DNA of 64,000 nt from Paramyrothecium sp. XJ0827 (lineage: Eukaryota; Ascomycota; Sordariomycetes; Hypocreales; Stachybotryaceae), in the NCBI GenBank assembly GCA_020881915.1, contig JAJFPB010000005.1:2418001-2482000 (forward strand), read 5' to 3'. Position numbers and translations under genes: made by a program. The notes beneath the pieces were generated by a model. It did not search any database. It worked only from the letters and a program-made list of their open reading frames with translations, and was not told the DNA's origin. This document shows, one piece after another, positions 1 through 9,240 of the stretch (position 1 is the first letter of the stretch; every line of letters begins with the position of its first letter).

Positions 1-519
1 ACCAGTCTACCCACCATCTCACGAGACATGACCATTCCTTTCACCATGGAACACTACGTTAAGTTGGTTGAGATGGTAGAGGCTGAACGCTCCACGCGTC
101 AAGCTTTGGAGGCTCAGATCAAGACTCTCAGTCACCAGGTAGATCTGATGGCCCGTGCCTCAAGGCAGCATTTCTCGCACAATGTGCTGGATCCTCCCCC
201 AACGGGCAAGTCCTTTGGTGAGAGGTCCGCCTTTGATGACGATGATGAGGCCAACGACACGGTTCTGGGCAGACGCTACCGGGGCAGTATGATGCTGGAA
301 GACTCGGGCATTGCTACTGGTGGCACAGACGATGACGATTACTCTGAATCCTTCACTACACCTCATGAAGAAGCAAACGGCTTCACCGCCGCCGGCGACG
401 ATTCAGACGAGGATGCGACCGAGAGAAAGACGGCTAGGACCATGTCTCTTTCCCAGCTAACCCTGGGAAAGACACAGCCGAAGCCGAACGAACCTCTACC
501 GCATGTGGTGTACCCCTGA
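1..519 (+). CDS. 3' end of an unidentified coiled-coil/acidic protein (5' partial)
   Basis: The frame is open from base 1 and ends at the TGA closing at 519, so only about the last 172 residues are visible and the start lies left of the window. The visible part begins with a charged, helix-prone stretch containing heptad-like spacing (EHYVKLVEMVEAERSTRQAL), likely the end of a coiled coil. An acidic, disordered tail with several runs of Asp and many Ser/Thr follows, ending in a Pro-rich PLPHVVYP. The composition is like the regulatory tails of fungal cytoskeletal or signalling proteins, but I do not recognise the family and assign no function. An internal ATG at position 28 is in frame; nothing shows it to be the start. 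The shadow ORFs on the minus strand have no support. Confidence 0.6.
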   Translation, partial: TSLPTISRDMTIPFTMEHYVKLVEMVEAERSTRQALEAQIKTLSHQVDLMARASRQHFSHNVLDPPPTGKSFGERSAFDDDDEANDTVLGRRYRGSMMLEDSGIATGGTDDDDYSESFTTPHEEANGFTAAGDDSDEDATERKTARTMSLSQLTLGKTQPKPNEPLPHVVYP

Positions 520-1031
520 GCTGAGAACCGAAAACGCGGGAACAGGTCAGGTCAAGGCACAAAGTCTTCGTCATTTTAGTTTGTGTCCTTGATTGCACTC
601 TCCTGCAAGCAGAAACCATGGTGACTGAGGCCACTGATCGTAACGAGCCAAATTGTGCCTATACCGACCGACATGTCTTTTCTCCCTCCACCTTCTCATC
701 GATTTACCTTCCTTTCCTTTAATACGAGTACCGGGAGGCTTCAGTGCTTACCAGCGATGGCGTTAGGACTTTGTTTCCGGGTTCTCGCAGAGAATCCTTT
801 CTATTTGTTAAAGCGATACCATCATGGGAGTTATGCAGCGCAGAGACGAGGCGTGGGTATGGTTGAAGATAGGGAATTCGCCCTCATGAATGCTATGTAT
901 TGACAGTTATACGAACTTTTATCGTCTGCCACCCTTATAATGTGCTGTTTCTATGTGATACAATAGGAGACCGTCGTGTTCCCATAAGCCAACCATCCCA
1001 ACGCGAGGTTGTATGCAGTCTGTGTTGAATT
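520..1031. other. Convergent 3' intergenic region
   Basis: About 510 bases lie between the stop of the partial gene on the plus strand and the stop of the peptidase gene on the minus strand. It must hold both 3' untranslated regions and polyadenylation signals. The small ORF at 655-903 has no recognisable content and no codon pattern like its neighbours. Confidence 0.5.
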
Positions 1032-3410
1032 CTATTTGTGGCGCAGACTTTCTTTAATGCCCCAGCTGCCAACCAAAGCCATGGACTTCTCATCGCCTGG
1101 CGCCAAACGCTCGTCCTCGAGAGTCTCTGAGAGGCACGTCCAGGGGTCCCGTCCACCACCCCATTTAAGTAGCCGTTCCTTGAGGCGCTCGCCATTCTCA
1201 CGATTAACAGCGGCACCGCCCTGCCCGGCGCCGAAGACGACGCGCCAGACGCGCTCCGCGAGAACCCTATCGAAGAGGTAGCTGTAGTAGGTGCTGCCGT
1301 AGCTGTGCAGGTGGCCAAAGAAGCCTTGCCAGCACGTCTCGGGGGGATCCTTGGGTCCGTGGGAGAAGCGGGCATGGATGTCATGGAAGACGCGCGTGGA
1401 GTCGAAGGACGGGTCGGCCACGGCGGGCGAGTGGTAGGCCTGGTCGAGCATGGCGAGGAGGATCTGGTGCTCGGTGTCGATGCCCTCGAAGCGCTTGGCC
1501 ATCGAGATGCGCTCCGCCACAAGGCTGTAGGGAAGCGGCCTGTCCGTCTTCCAGTGTCGGGCGAAGAGCGACAGCACGGTGGGGTCGGCGGCAAAGTGCT
1601 CCATGAGCGTCGACGGCAGCTCGGCAAAGTCAGTCGCGCAACGGGTGCCGGAGACGTTCTGGAACGACGTGCGCGCCAGGATTGAATGGATGGCGTGGCC
1701 CATCTCGTGGAAAAGAGTCTCGACGGAGTAGAAGGACAGGAAGGCAGGTTCGCGGGCGTTGTCGTTCTTGGGAAAGTCGCACACGAGGGCAATCGTGGGC
1801 AGCTGGTACAAGGCGCCGTCCTTCGAGGCCGTCTCCATGCCGTCGTTGGCAGCCTGTTCGAGCGAGTCGAACCTGGGCATACCCGGGCCAACATCAGAGC
1901 TGGCTTCTTCAATCTCGGTGCGGAGAATCTCCCGCGAGCACCTGACGGTAAAGTGAGCTGGGTTGGGCGACTTTTGAGGTCGGTAGAAGAGGTCGCAGTA
2001 GAGGACGGCTACTGGTCTGCCGTCGTCCGAGACGACGTCCAGCCTCTTGACATCCGGATGCCAAGTCTCTCCTGGCAGCGTCTCTCGCGGTACAAAGCGG
2101 ATGCCATAAAGACGATCGAACAGGCGAGATAAGCCTTGCATGACGGTCCCCACGGAAAAGAATGCAGCCAGCTGATCCTCGTGGCGGACCCGAGACCGCA
2201 GCTCCGCCCTGATCTTTTCCATGTAAAAGTCCTTGTCCCAGGGCTGAAGCACGGCATCCTGCATGCCGAATTTGTCATGCTTCCGTTGAGTCAACTCACG
2301 AAGCTCCTCCTGGATGATCGGGGCGTTGTGCGCCCTCAAAGCCAACAAGAACTGCATCACGGATGCGGGAGACTTGGCCATCATGCGATCTTTCAAAGCC
2401 ATGTGGCCGTGGCTTTGGAAACCTGCGAGACTGGAGAGCTCGGCCCTCAGCTTGAGCATCGTCTCCAAGCGGTTGATGGTGTCGCGGGATGCCTTGCGCT
2501 GGGCGAGATAGAGCTCTTTCCGGGTATCCTCGTCATGGACGCTCTGCAGCGCTGCTGCTGCTTCGGACCCCATGGTGGGTACGGAGATCTGGGAGCGGAT
2601 CTTGAGCGCCGCAGCGAGGCTGGGATAGAGGCCGTAGAATCGATGCGAGGGAAGAGTGATCGACTTGCGCTCCGGCTGCATGCCCTGCACGAACATAGAG
2701 CCGACCTCACTAATCTTGGAGGATAAATCAACGAACCTGTCCCGCGACTTCTGCGGTAGGTTTACGGCAGACTTCATGAAGTCAAGCTTCAGCAGCTCGG
2801 CAACAGTCAACTCCTCCTCCGACCACGAGGACGTGACCTCCGGCTGCGCGAGTGCGTTGGCCAACTGGTCGTTCAACCCCGTCATGGTGTTGAGCTGGTT
2901 CATGTACTGATACACCATCGACCAGGCGTCGGTGGCGGCTTGCTGGAACCGGGCATCGGGGTGTGTCATGCGGACAAAGTCGGACAGGTCCAGCACTCGG
3001 CAGAGGAGGTCACTCAACCGATCTAGATCTCGGACAATGACTTTATATTCTTCGACTGTTGATGCGCCAATCACTTTTTGGACGATCCTGGTCGCCTTCT
3101 GCAGATTCCTTTGGGCGAAGAGCAGGAAACCTTCCGGGCTCGTCAAGTATCTGTTCTTGAAAAGACCCTGGCTCTTCTTGAGGCTGAATCTGGGAAAAGC
3201 CCTCCCCGATGGGCTGTCGAACAGTTCCCGTAGGACGGCATCGTCGTGTTGGTCGCCGAGCCTGCGGTTCGTCGGTATGGCTGCCGGCTTGTCGGCGGGA
3301 GAAGTGGCAGCGGCAGCGGCAGCGGTTGATTCCCATCGTCGTTGAGGCCCGGTCACGCGACGAACGCACCGAGTGCATATCCAGAGGCGCCGGCCCCCGG
3401 AACTCAGCAT
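1032..3410 (-). CDS. OCT1: Mitochondrial intermediate peptidase (M3 metallopeptidase, Oct1/MIP)
   Basis: This is a single-exon gene of 792 residues. It carries the M3-family zinc site HEMGHAIHS at about residues 568-576 (HExxH), with the downstream ELPSTLMEHFA segment that supplies the third ligand. In the family, this matrix enzyme removes an octapeptide from precursors already cut by the processing peptidase, including proteins of the respiratory chain and iron metabolism. The open frame runs upstream to 3767, but I place the start at 3410. From there the N-terminus is a Cys/Arg-rich, acid-poor presequence (MLSSGGRRLWICTRCVRR) and the total length matches the usual 770-800 residues; residues upstream look like translated leader. 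It is divergent from the Mic26/27 gene, with 402 bases between start codons. Confidence 0.93.
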   Translation of the reverse strand: MLSSGGRRLWICTRCVRRVTGPQRRWESTAAAAAATSPADKPAAIPTNRRLGDQHDDAVLRELFDSPSGRAFPRFSLKKSQGLFKNRYLTSPEGFLLFAQRNLQKATRIVQKVIGASTVEEYKVIVRDLDRLSDLLCRVLDLSDFVRMTHPDARFQQAATDAWSMVYQYMNQLNTMTGLNDQLANALAQPEVTSSWSEEELTVAELLKLDFMKSAVNLPQKSRDRFVDLSSKISEVGSMFVQGMQPERKSITLPSHRFYGLYPSLAAALKIRSQISVPTMGSEAAAALQSVHDEDTRKELYLAQRKASRDTINRLETMLKLRAELSSLAGFQSHGHMALKDRMMAKSPASVMQFLLALRAHNAPIIQEELRELTQRKHDKFGMQDAVLQPWDKDFYMEKIRAELRSRVRHEDQLAAFFSVGTVMQGLSRLFDRLYGIRFVPRETLPGETWHPDVKRLDVVSDDGRPVAVLYCDLFYRPQKSPNPAHFTVRCSREILRTEIEEASSDVGPGMPRFDSLEQAANDGMETASKDGALYQLPTIALVCDFPKNDNAREPAFLSFYSVETLFHEMGHAIHSILARTSFQNVSGTRCATDFAELPSTLMEHFAADPTVLSLFARHWKTDRPLPYSLVAERISMAKRFEGIDTEHQILLAMLDQAYHSPAVADPSFDSTRVFHDIHARFSHGPKDPPETCWQGFFGHLHSYGSTYYSYLFDRVLAERVWRVVFGAGQGGAAVNRENGERLKERLLKWGGGRDPWTCLSETLEDERLAPGDEKSMALVGSWGIKESLRHK

Positions 3411-3812
3411 GGTGAAATCGTGATGTGGGTCGCAAACATGAGTTGAGCCGTCGTCGACCCGCAGGAAAGCGCTACAGGAACATGAAGACAGCAATTGTCG
3501 ACTCGGGAGGAGGAAGAGGCGTTGATCTTGTTGGCTTTTTACCTGGTTCGGAGATTCACGGCGCCGAGTATACCTCAGGAAATGCTCGCTGCGGCGGGCT
3601 CGTAGTCCACTGGCTGTACCTCTGCACAGGGTGCTGGCGCGTCGCGCTACATCCTCTGTACTTGCGCACCTACCATGCGAAGCTGCCGGGAACCTCCGCC
3701 GACCTTTTTTCCGGGCCCGTCTGCTTTCAGATGATGGCATCCAACAATCGTCAAACGCCCTCCACAACGCCCACGCCCACGTCCTTCATTTAGCTAGCCA
3801 ATTGCGCGCACA
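3411..3812. promoter_or_regulatory. Bidirectional promoter between OCT1 and the Mic26/27 gene
   Basis: These 402 bases separate the start codons of two divergently transcribed nuclear genes for mitochondrial proteins, so both core promoters and leaders must lie here. I see no clear TATA box. The peptidase frame happens to stay open through much of it, which is why an over-long N-terminus can be predicted. The arrangement is seen directly; shared regulation is inference. Confidence 0.55.
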
Positions 3813-4663
3813 ATGGCTGCACGAGTGCTGCTGCGAAAGGTGCGCAGGCCGAACCGCCCGTGATGACCATGATTGGAAGCTAACCCGCCTCTGCAGCGTG
3901 CCCTGGCGCCTTTGGCGACGCTTGCCCTCGGCGGCATTGCATTTGCACCAGCGACCCTCTTGGCCGAAGCTCCCATCGACCTGAAGGTACGGTCGCCTGT
4001 TACCATGCCTCGGCGGCACTCAGCTGACCTTCTCAACAGAGGAAGCCCATCTACGACGATGTCGATGTGACCCCGCCAAATGCCGCACTGCCCCCAGCCC
4101 CGAAGCCCATCGTCGAGGCCCCCGTCGAGGAGCACAAGCCTCGAGGCCCTACGCCAACCGACCGCCTAGCAGGGCAGATCGGCAAGGCCCGCCTGTTCCT
4201 GTACAAGTACGCTGCGCTCGCCGAGGACAAGGTCAACGAGACGGTCGACTCGGCGTTCCACCTCGAGCAGTCCTTCACCAACACCATCGCCTCCCTGGCC
4301 CCTCCCCGGGAGAGCGGCGAGAAGCTGATGCCCGGCGCCATCTACGTGCTGGTCGCCGCCATGGCCGGCAGCATCGTCACGCGGAACCGCAACGTCCTGC
4401 TGCGCGCCACCGTCCCCCTGGCCGTCGGAATCGGCGCTGGCTGGGTCGTCCTGCCCATCACCATGCAGAACACGGCCGACCTGGCATGGAAGTACGAGAA
4501 GAGGTTCCCCGTCATCGCCGAGTCGCACATCAGGCTCCGCGAGGGCATCCAGAACAGCCTGCGCTTCGCCAAGGTCCACGGCGACCTGGGCGTGCGCATG
4601 GTCGACGAGAAGGTCTCAAATGCCCGGGAGGCGGTCGAGAGCTGGGTAGCACAGGGAAAATAG
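3813..4663 (+). CDS. MICOS complex subunit Mic26/Mic27 (apolipoprotein O-like)
   Basis: There are three exons: 3813-3839, 3897-3986 and 4040-4663, joined by 57- and 53-base GT-AG introns (a branch-like GCTAAC lies in the first). The protein has 246 residues. It starts with a short basic stretch (MAARVLLRKRALAPLATLAL) leading into a hydrophobic segment. A Pro-rich linker follows, then the ApoO-type core: a helical region and two hydrophobic, Gly-containing segments at about residues 136-155 and 163-180. Family members sit in the inner mitochondrial membrane and help shape cristae junctions. Skipping the first two mini-exons leaves a truncated ORF starting at a GTG at 4067. I cannot tell Mic26 from Mic27. 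Confidence 0.85.
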
Positions 4664-4961
4664 ACGTGGACATGTGAAGCCGCTGTATCATCAATAGAGT
4701 ATCCTGGACGAAAAATATTCATTTGTACAAGTTGATTCACCGTTTCACGGCTCCATGAGCTATGACGGACCATTGTATAAGAGGTGCTACCCTAGGCTGG
4801 CCTAAGCCGATTAAACTTCCAGACGCGTTCTATTTGATAATGAAGTAACCCCTTCTAAAACTCCAGGCCCCCCTTTGATGCCCTTGAACTCCGGTAATGC
4901 CATGGTCGTGAGTATATTTTGCATTGAGATCCTCTAGGGATGCTTTCGTGCTGACCTGCCA
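4664..4961. other. Convergent 3' intergenic region
   Basis: About 300 bases lie between the Mic26/27 stop and the dihydrouridine synthase stop. They hold both 3' ends; nothing else is recognisable. Confidence 0.4.
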
Positions 4962-6334
4962 TCAGCCAGAGCTAGCCAGAGCAACTGTATTTGACGCCGA
5001 TTCCATCGGGATGCTCCTCTCGGAGCCAGACGGCTCTTGTGCCACCGGCTGCGAAAAGTCTCCCATCTTTGTACGCTTCGTTTCCCCAACATCGGTATTC
5101 TCGGTGTCCGACTTTCGTTTCTCTGTTTTTTTTCCGGTAGGCTGGTCAAGTCCGCGTCTCACATCCACCTCCTTGGCCTGGTCCAAGAAGCCATCGAGCT
5201 CTAACGCTTTGCAAACGTCAGTGTACGTCTTGCTTTGGTTGACCTTCTGATAATATTTCTCCTTGCCAGGGATCATTTGTGTCAGCAGGTACTTCGTGTT
5301 TCCCCAGCGGTTGTCGACGTCCATTGAAATCTTGATGTACTGCTCAACCACCTCTTTCCAGGGCAGCTTTCCCCCGTCAGCTTTGCTCCGGAACACACTA
5401 GGGTTCTTTTCAGCAGTAGTCGCAATCATAGCTCCATCGGCGCCGAACTCCTGGGCAAGCTGAAGCCCGTGATCTCGGTCCTCCACATCTCCATTCACAA
5501 GGCAAGCAACTCCATGCTCGTGGCAAACAGACGCAATCATGCGCAGTTGCCCTCGGAGCGCCCTTTCACGTGGTCTCATCGGTGTTGTGCGGCAGTGGAT
5601 GGTCAGAGCGGTGATGCCCGTGGCGCACAGTTTCCGGACCAACGCTTCCGTCTCAGCGGCAGTTTCCAGCAAGCGGATCTTGACACTGATGCCGATTTCG
5701 AATTCGGGCGTGATGTTCTTCACCAGTGCCTCCAGAATGGCACAGAGCTTGTCGGGCGTACGCAGAAGTGCAGCGCCCATCCCACCGCTGGTGCTAAAGG
5801 GCTTCGGACAGCCGGCATTGACGTCAATTCCAGCAACGTCGGCGGCGACGAGTCTGGCTGCCTGCACCGCACGGTCCGGATCGGAGGTGCCCATTTGGAA
5901 TATATGCTGGGTCCCTTCTTTCTCCAGGTGTGATCGGTAGATGACACTTTCCTTGGGCTCCTTGGAATTGCTGCTCGACATACGGAACCACTCGACGATT
6001 TTGGTGTCCGGGTTATATCGCCTGATTGTCCCTATCATAGCTCGATCGACCGTTTCTGGGCCTGTATGAAAGCACTTAGAAAAGCGAATCACTTAGCATT
6101 ATCGTATTGCGCGCCAGACGTACCCCAAACTAGATCGGCACCGTATCGGAGGGAGAGTAATCGCGTCGGCAGTTCTCCAGAGCGGACCATGGGGGCCAGG
6201 ACAACCTTGCCCCGATAGTCGACCCCGCGAGGGGGGATTGGAACCTTCTTGACTTCGGTTGACATACTTCTCCTCAACAGCGTGCGAAACAACATAATCT
6301 TCATGAACGAGCACCCTGAAGTGGCGAAGCGCAT
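4962..6334 (-). CDS. DUS2: tRNA-dihydrouridine synthase, Dus2/Smm1 type
   Basis: There are two exons, 6334-6124 and 6061-4962, separated by a 62-base GTACGT...CAG intron. The join restores the motif YGADLVWG-PETVDRAMIG. The 436-residue protein has the flavin-dependent TIM-barrel signatures: VVLAPMVRSGELPTRLL near the N-terminus, DVNAGCPKPFSTSGGMGAALL (active-site Cys) and the HCRTTPMRPRE and LVNGDVEDRDH segments. In the family, Dus2 reduces uridine 20 in the tRNA D-loop. The start is uncertain: Met codons at residues 1, 11, 14 and 24 all precede the core. The 23 residues before MSTEVKK are basic and acid-free, which could be a mitochondrial signal. The C-terminus is a charged, disordered tail. 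Confidence 0.88.
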
Positions 6335-9240
6335 CGAGAGATGCGGGCGGAGGGAAAGAATTGTGTTTGGCGCAAACTTGTCTTATCGATAAGCCGGGCC
6401 GAGGCCCACCTGCCGACTCAACGGTGCTAAGCGGGTTAGCAAAAAAAACCCGGACAGCGAAACCAATCTCTATAAATTATCTAATACAAATAGTTTAAAA
6501 ATATATATATAAAAATAAATGGCAAAATTATTTCTAGATTCTTATGCTTTTATTTATCTTTTCTTTTAATTTCCTAAGGTACAGTACTCTTGATGTGGAT
6601 TTAGGTGGACAGTCTGAACATCCTTCTATAAGCGTGCCGCAGAATGCAGGTACCTTAGCTTAGAAGAGGGTAGAGACACCCGAATACAACACAGAGACTA
6701 TCTCTTGTTCCTTTGTTCTTTGTCAGGTGCCTTGAGTATTTTGATATTCATTGAGATATCTTGATGCTTACCTAGCGCTACTACCACAAGACTCACGAAT
6801 AGAAGTAGAGAGCTTGGGCCTCTCACCTTCTCTCCAGGAGGTTGAGCATGTTTCTATGGTCCTGCGCCTCAAGGTCTGACATGACTGCAGTCGAGGTTGG
6901 AGGTGATTTGCTCACCTCTTTGCCTAAACTCGATGCGCCCAAGCACTTCCACCCTGCTTTGAACTTGACATGGCAGGATTGCGACGGAAAGGGGTAATTC
7001 GTTCCAAGGGGCTCATGTACGCGAAATACCACCTTGTTCTCTCCCTTGTCATTGTGTGATACCATTTGCGTAGAGTAGCAACGGTTCGCTGCAACCTCGA
7101 ATATGGCTGTTGGTTCAGCACCATTTTGCATTTGATTAGGTCGGCTTCATTACCGCGTACAGCCTGCTTCCAAGCAATTCGGAAGATGAGAACTGACAGA
7201 CAGACAGAAGATGCCAATCTTGGTGAACAGGCACAATGTATGATCTTGCCACTTCAAGTGCATTGATCCCTGTGATCCGATGCAACTAATATTGGAATTT
7301 GGACAGAGGCGCAGACGATGATTGACGTCCTATTTCGGTAGCCTCAGCCAGTGGCTCAGGCAAGGGTAATGGCAAGCCAACACCGGCACTTTTCCTGCTT
7401 GCCCAGTTCTCCGGAAGTGGAAGACTAGACATGGCCCCCGAGATGCTGTGCGTTTGAGGTGCGGCAGTGCAGGCGAGATTGCTGCCGGAGGCCAAGTGCG
7501 GAAATATCATCCATCTATGATGCCACCTACAGTACAGAGTACCACGACTGCGTTCCAAATTCAGATGAACCAAGCAGGGGGCCGATCGTGATCGCTAGCG
7601 TATGTTGTCACACCCAGAAGCACGCGACACCAAATCAGCCTCCCTTCTTTGGGAAGACGGGGAGGGGGGGTAGTTGATTCACATATGCTTCGCCCTGTAA
7701 TTTTTCTTGTTTCTGTTCCGTATGGAAGGTTGCCGAGAAGCCATGTTCGAAACCTCTCAGAAGCCGCCCATCCCCCCGCCCCCCTGGGTCCCTCCCAGCA
7801 GACGGGATTACGAAGTAGCCCCATCGAGCAGATCCAAATTTAACTAGCGGCAACGCCTAGGTTGGCGGGAACAGCCATCATCATGGCACCAGCCAGCAGC
7901 CAGTCGGCTTAGATCAGACTAGACCCTTTAGCTTGACCCTCTGGCTTGACCCTCTGGCTTGAGAACAGAACAGTAGCCGCATACGATACTTGGGGTTTGA
8001 AACGGGCCCACGATTTGCCCTTTGACAGTGAGCCTCGTGTAGGCAACCCTTCCCACCCTTCCCACCCTTCGCTATTCCCGTTTCGGACGATACGAAGGCT
8101 TTCTCAGGAAATGCCCTGCTCATGGAGCTAATCGGCACTCGTACCTGGCGCCCGGTGCCATTGAACGTTGATCAGCACCACTTCCAATAAAGGAGGGAAG
8201 GGGTGTGGATGGGGAGCGCCAAAGCAAAGAGGGGTGGGGTGGAGGGGTCTCCAGGGGGCCAGGGGATGAGAGGGGTCACGCTACCTGCCATCTGGCTTAT
8301 CTTCCATGAGGCTCATGTTGTGTTGGTGGTAGCTGTACTCTGTTCCTGGCCTAGGGACGTTACCAGTACCAGTACCTTAGGCAAGGTACAGTACAGTAGC
8401 AATGTTCCCTTGTCTCTCAGCACCGGATCGTCTGCCTCATGATCAGCAGTTAGCGGACGCAGAAAAAGTCCTGGGCTTCTGCATTGTCCTGTTGAAACAA
8501 AGGCGACCAAGTTCGTAGAGGTGGCCAAGTACAGAGTCCAGCAGGGGCGTTTGCTTAGCGGCAGTGGCATAGTCTATGGGTCGCCAACGACCCCTTGGTG
8601 CGGCCCTGAAACTCCTTAAAGCCTGGCCCGATCAAGGCAAGGCGCTGTGAAGGGAAGCTAAAAGAGGTAGCGGGAGGGTCAAGTAAGGTATGGTGCCTTG
8701 GGCAGGAAGGGTACTTTGGCGCGCTGAAGGGAGGCAGGCCCGGGCAAGGTACAGTACACATTGGACCATGCCACTTTACCTCTCTTTATCGTCCCTACCT
8801 TACCAATACCAATGCCAGTGCCAACCATCCAGCCAACCAACCTCAGGATCCGTCAACCCTTGGTCTTGTATCCCAACCTCGCCCGCTCCCAGGGTCGACA
8901 CCCTTCCAGATGACCCCATCTCACGGCTCGACATTGATCATTCTGACTTCCGTCGCGAGAACCGGGTCTGACCAACACCACCGACGCCAACGCTCGTTGG
9001 TTTTGTTCCCCTCCAGCGTTACCCTGACCCTGTCCTCCCCCACATGTCAAGCCGCTTCCTGTCCGAGCCCAGTTCCAACTGACCACCAACTGACCCCACT
9101 CGCATTATCCAACGAAGTCGCCGACCGCTGGTTATAACGTCGCCCGCGACACCTTCGTCTTGTCTCAGCGAGCCGACTACACAATTGGTGGCCATCTCTC
9201 AGCAATCCGGTTTCAATGACGCTGCCCCCTCGTCAACAAC
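6335..9240. other. Long intergenic region, AT-rich patch and simple repeats
   Basis: About 2.9 kb lie between two divergent genes. A markedly AT-rich stretch spans about 6470-6570, including alternating TA around 6500. Tandem repeats of TTGACCCTCTGGC lie at about 7931-7960, and CCCTTCCCA-type units at about 8047-8073. Several GGTACCTTA-type motifs occur (about 6573, 6648, 8371, 8743). The region from about 8780 is pyrimidine-rich and probably holds the promoter and leader of the gene starting at 9241. The ORFs here are short and lack family resemblance. Confidence 0.5.

Noticed and set aside
3411..3767. N-terminal extension of the mitochondrial peptidase (119 residues)
   Set aside because: The extension has no conserved content, and starting at 3410 gives a typical presequence and family length.
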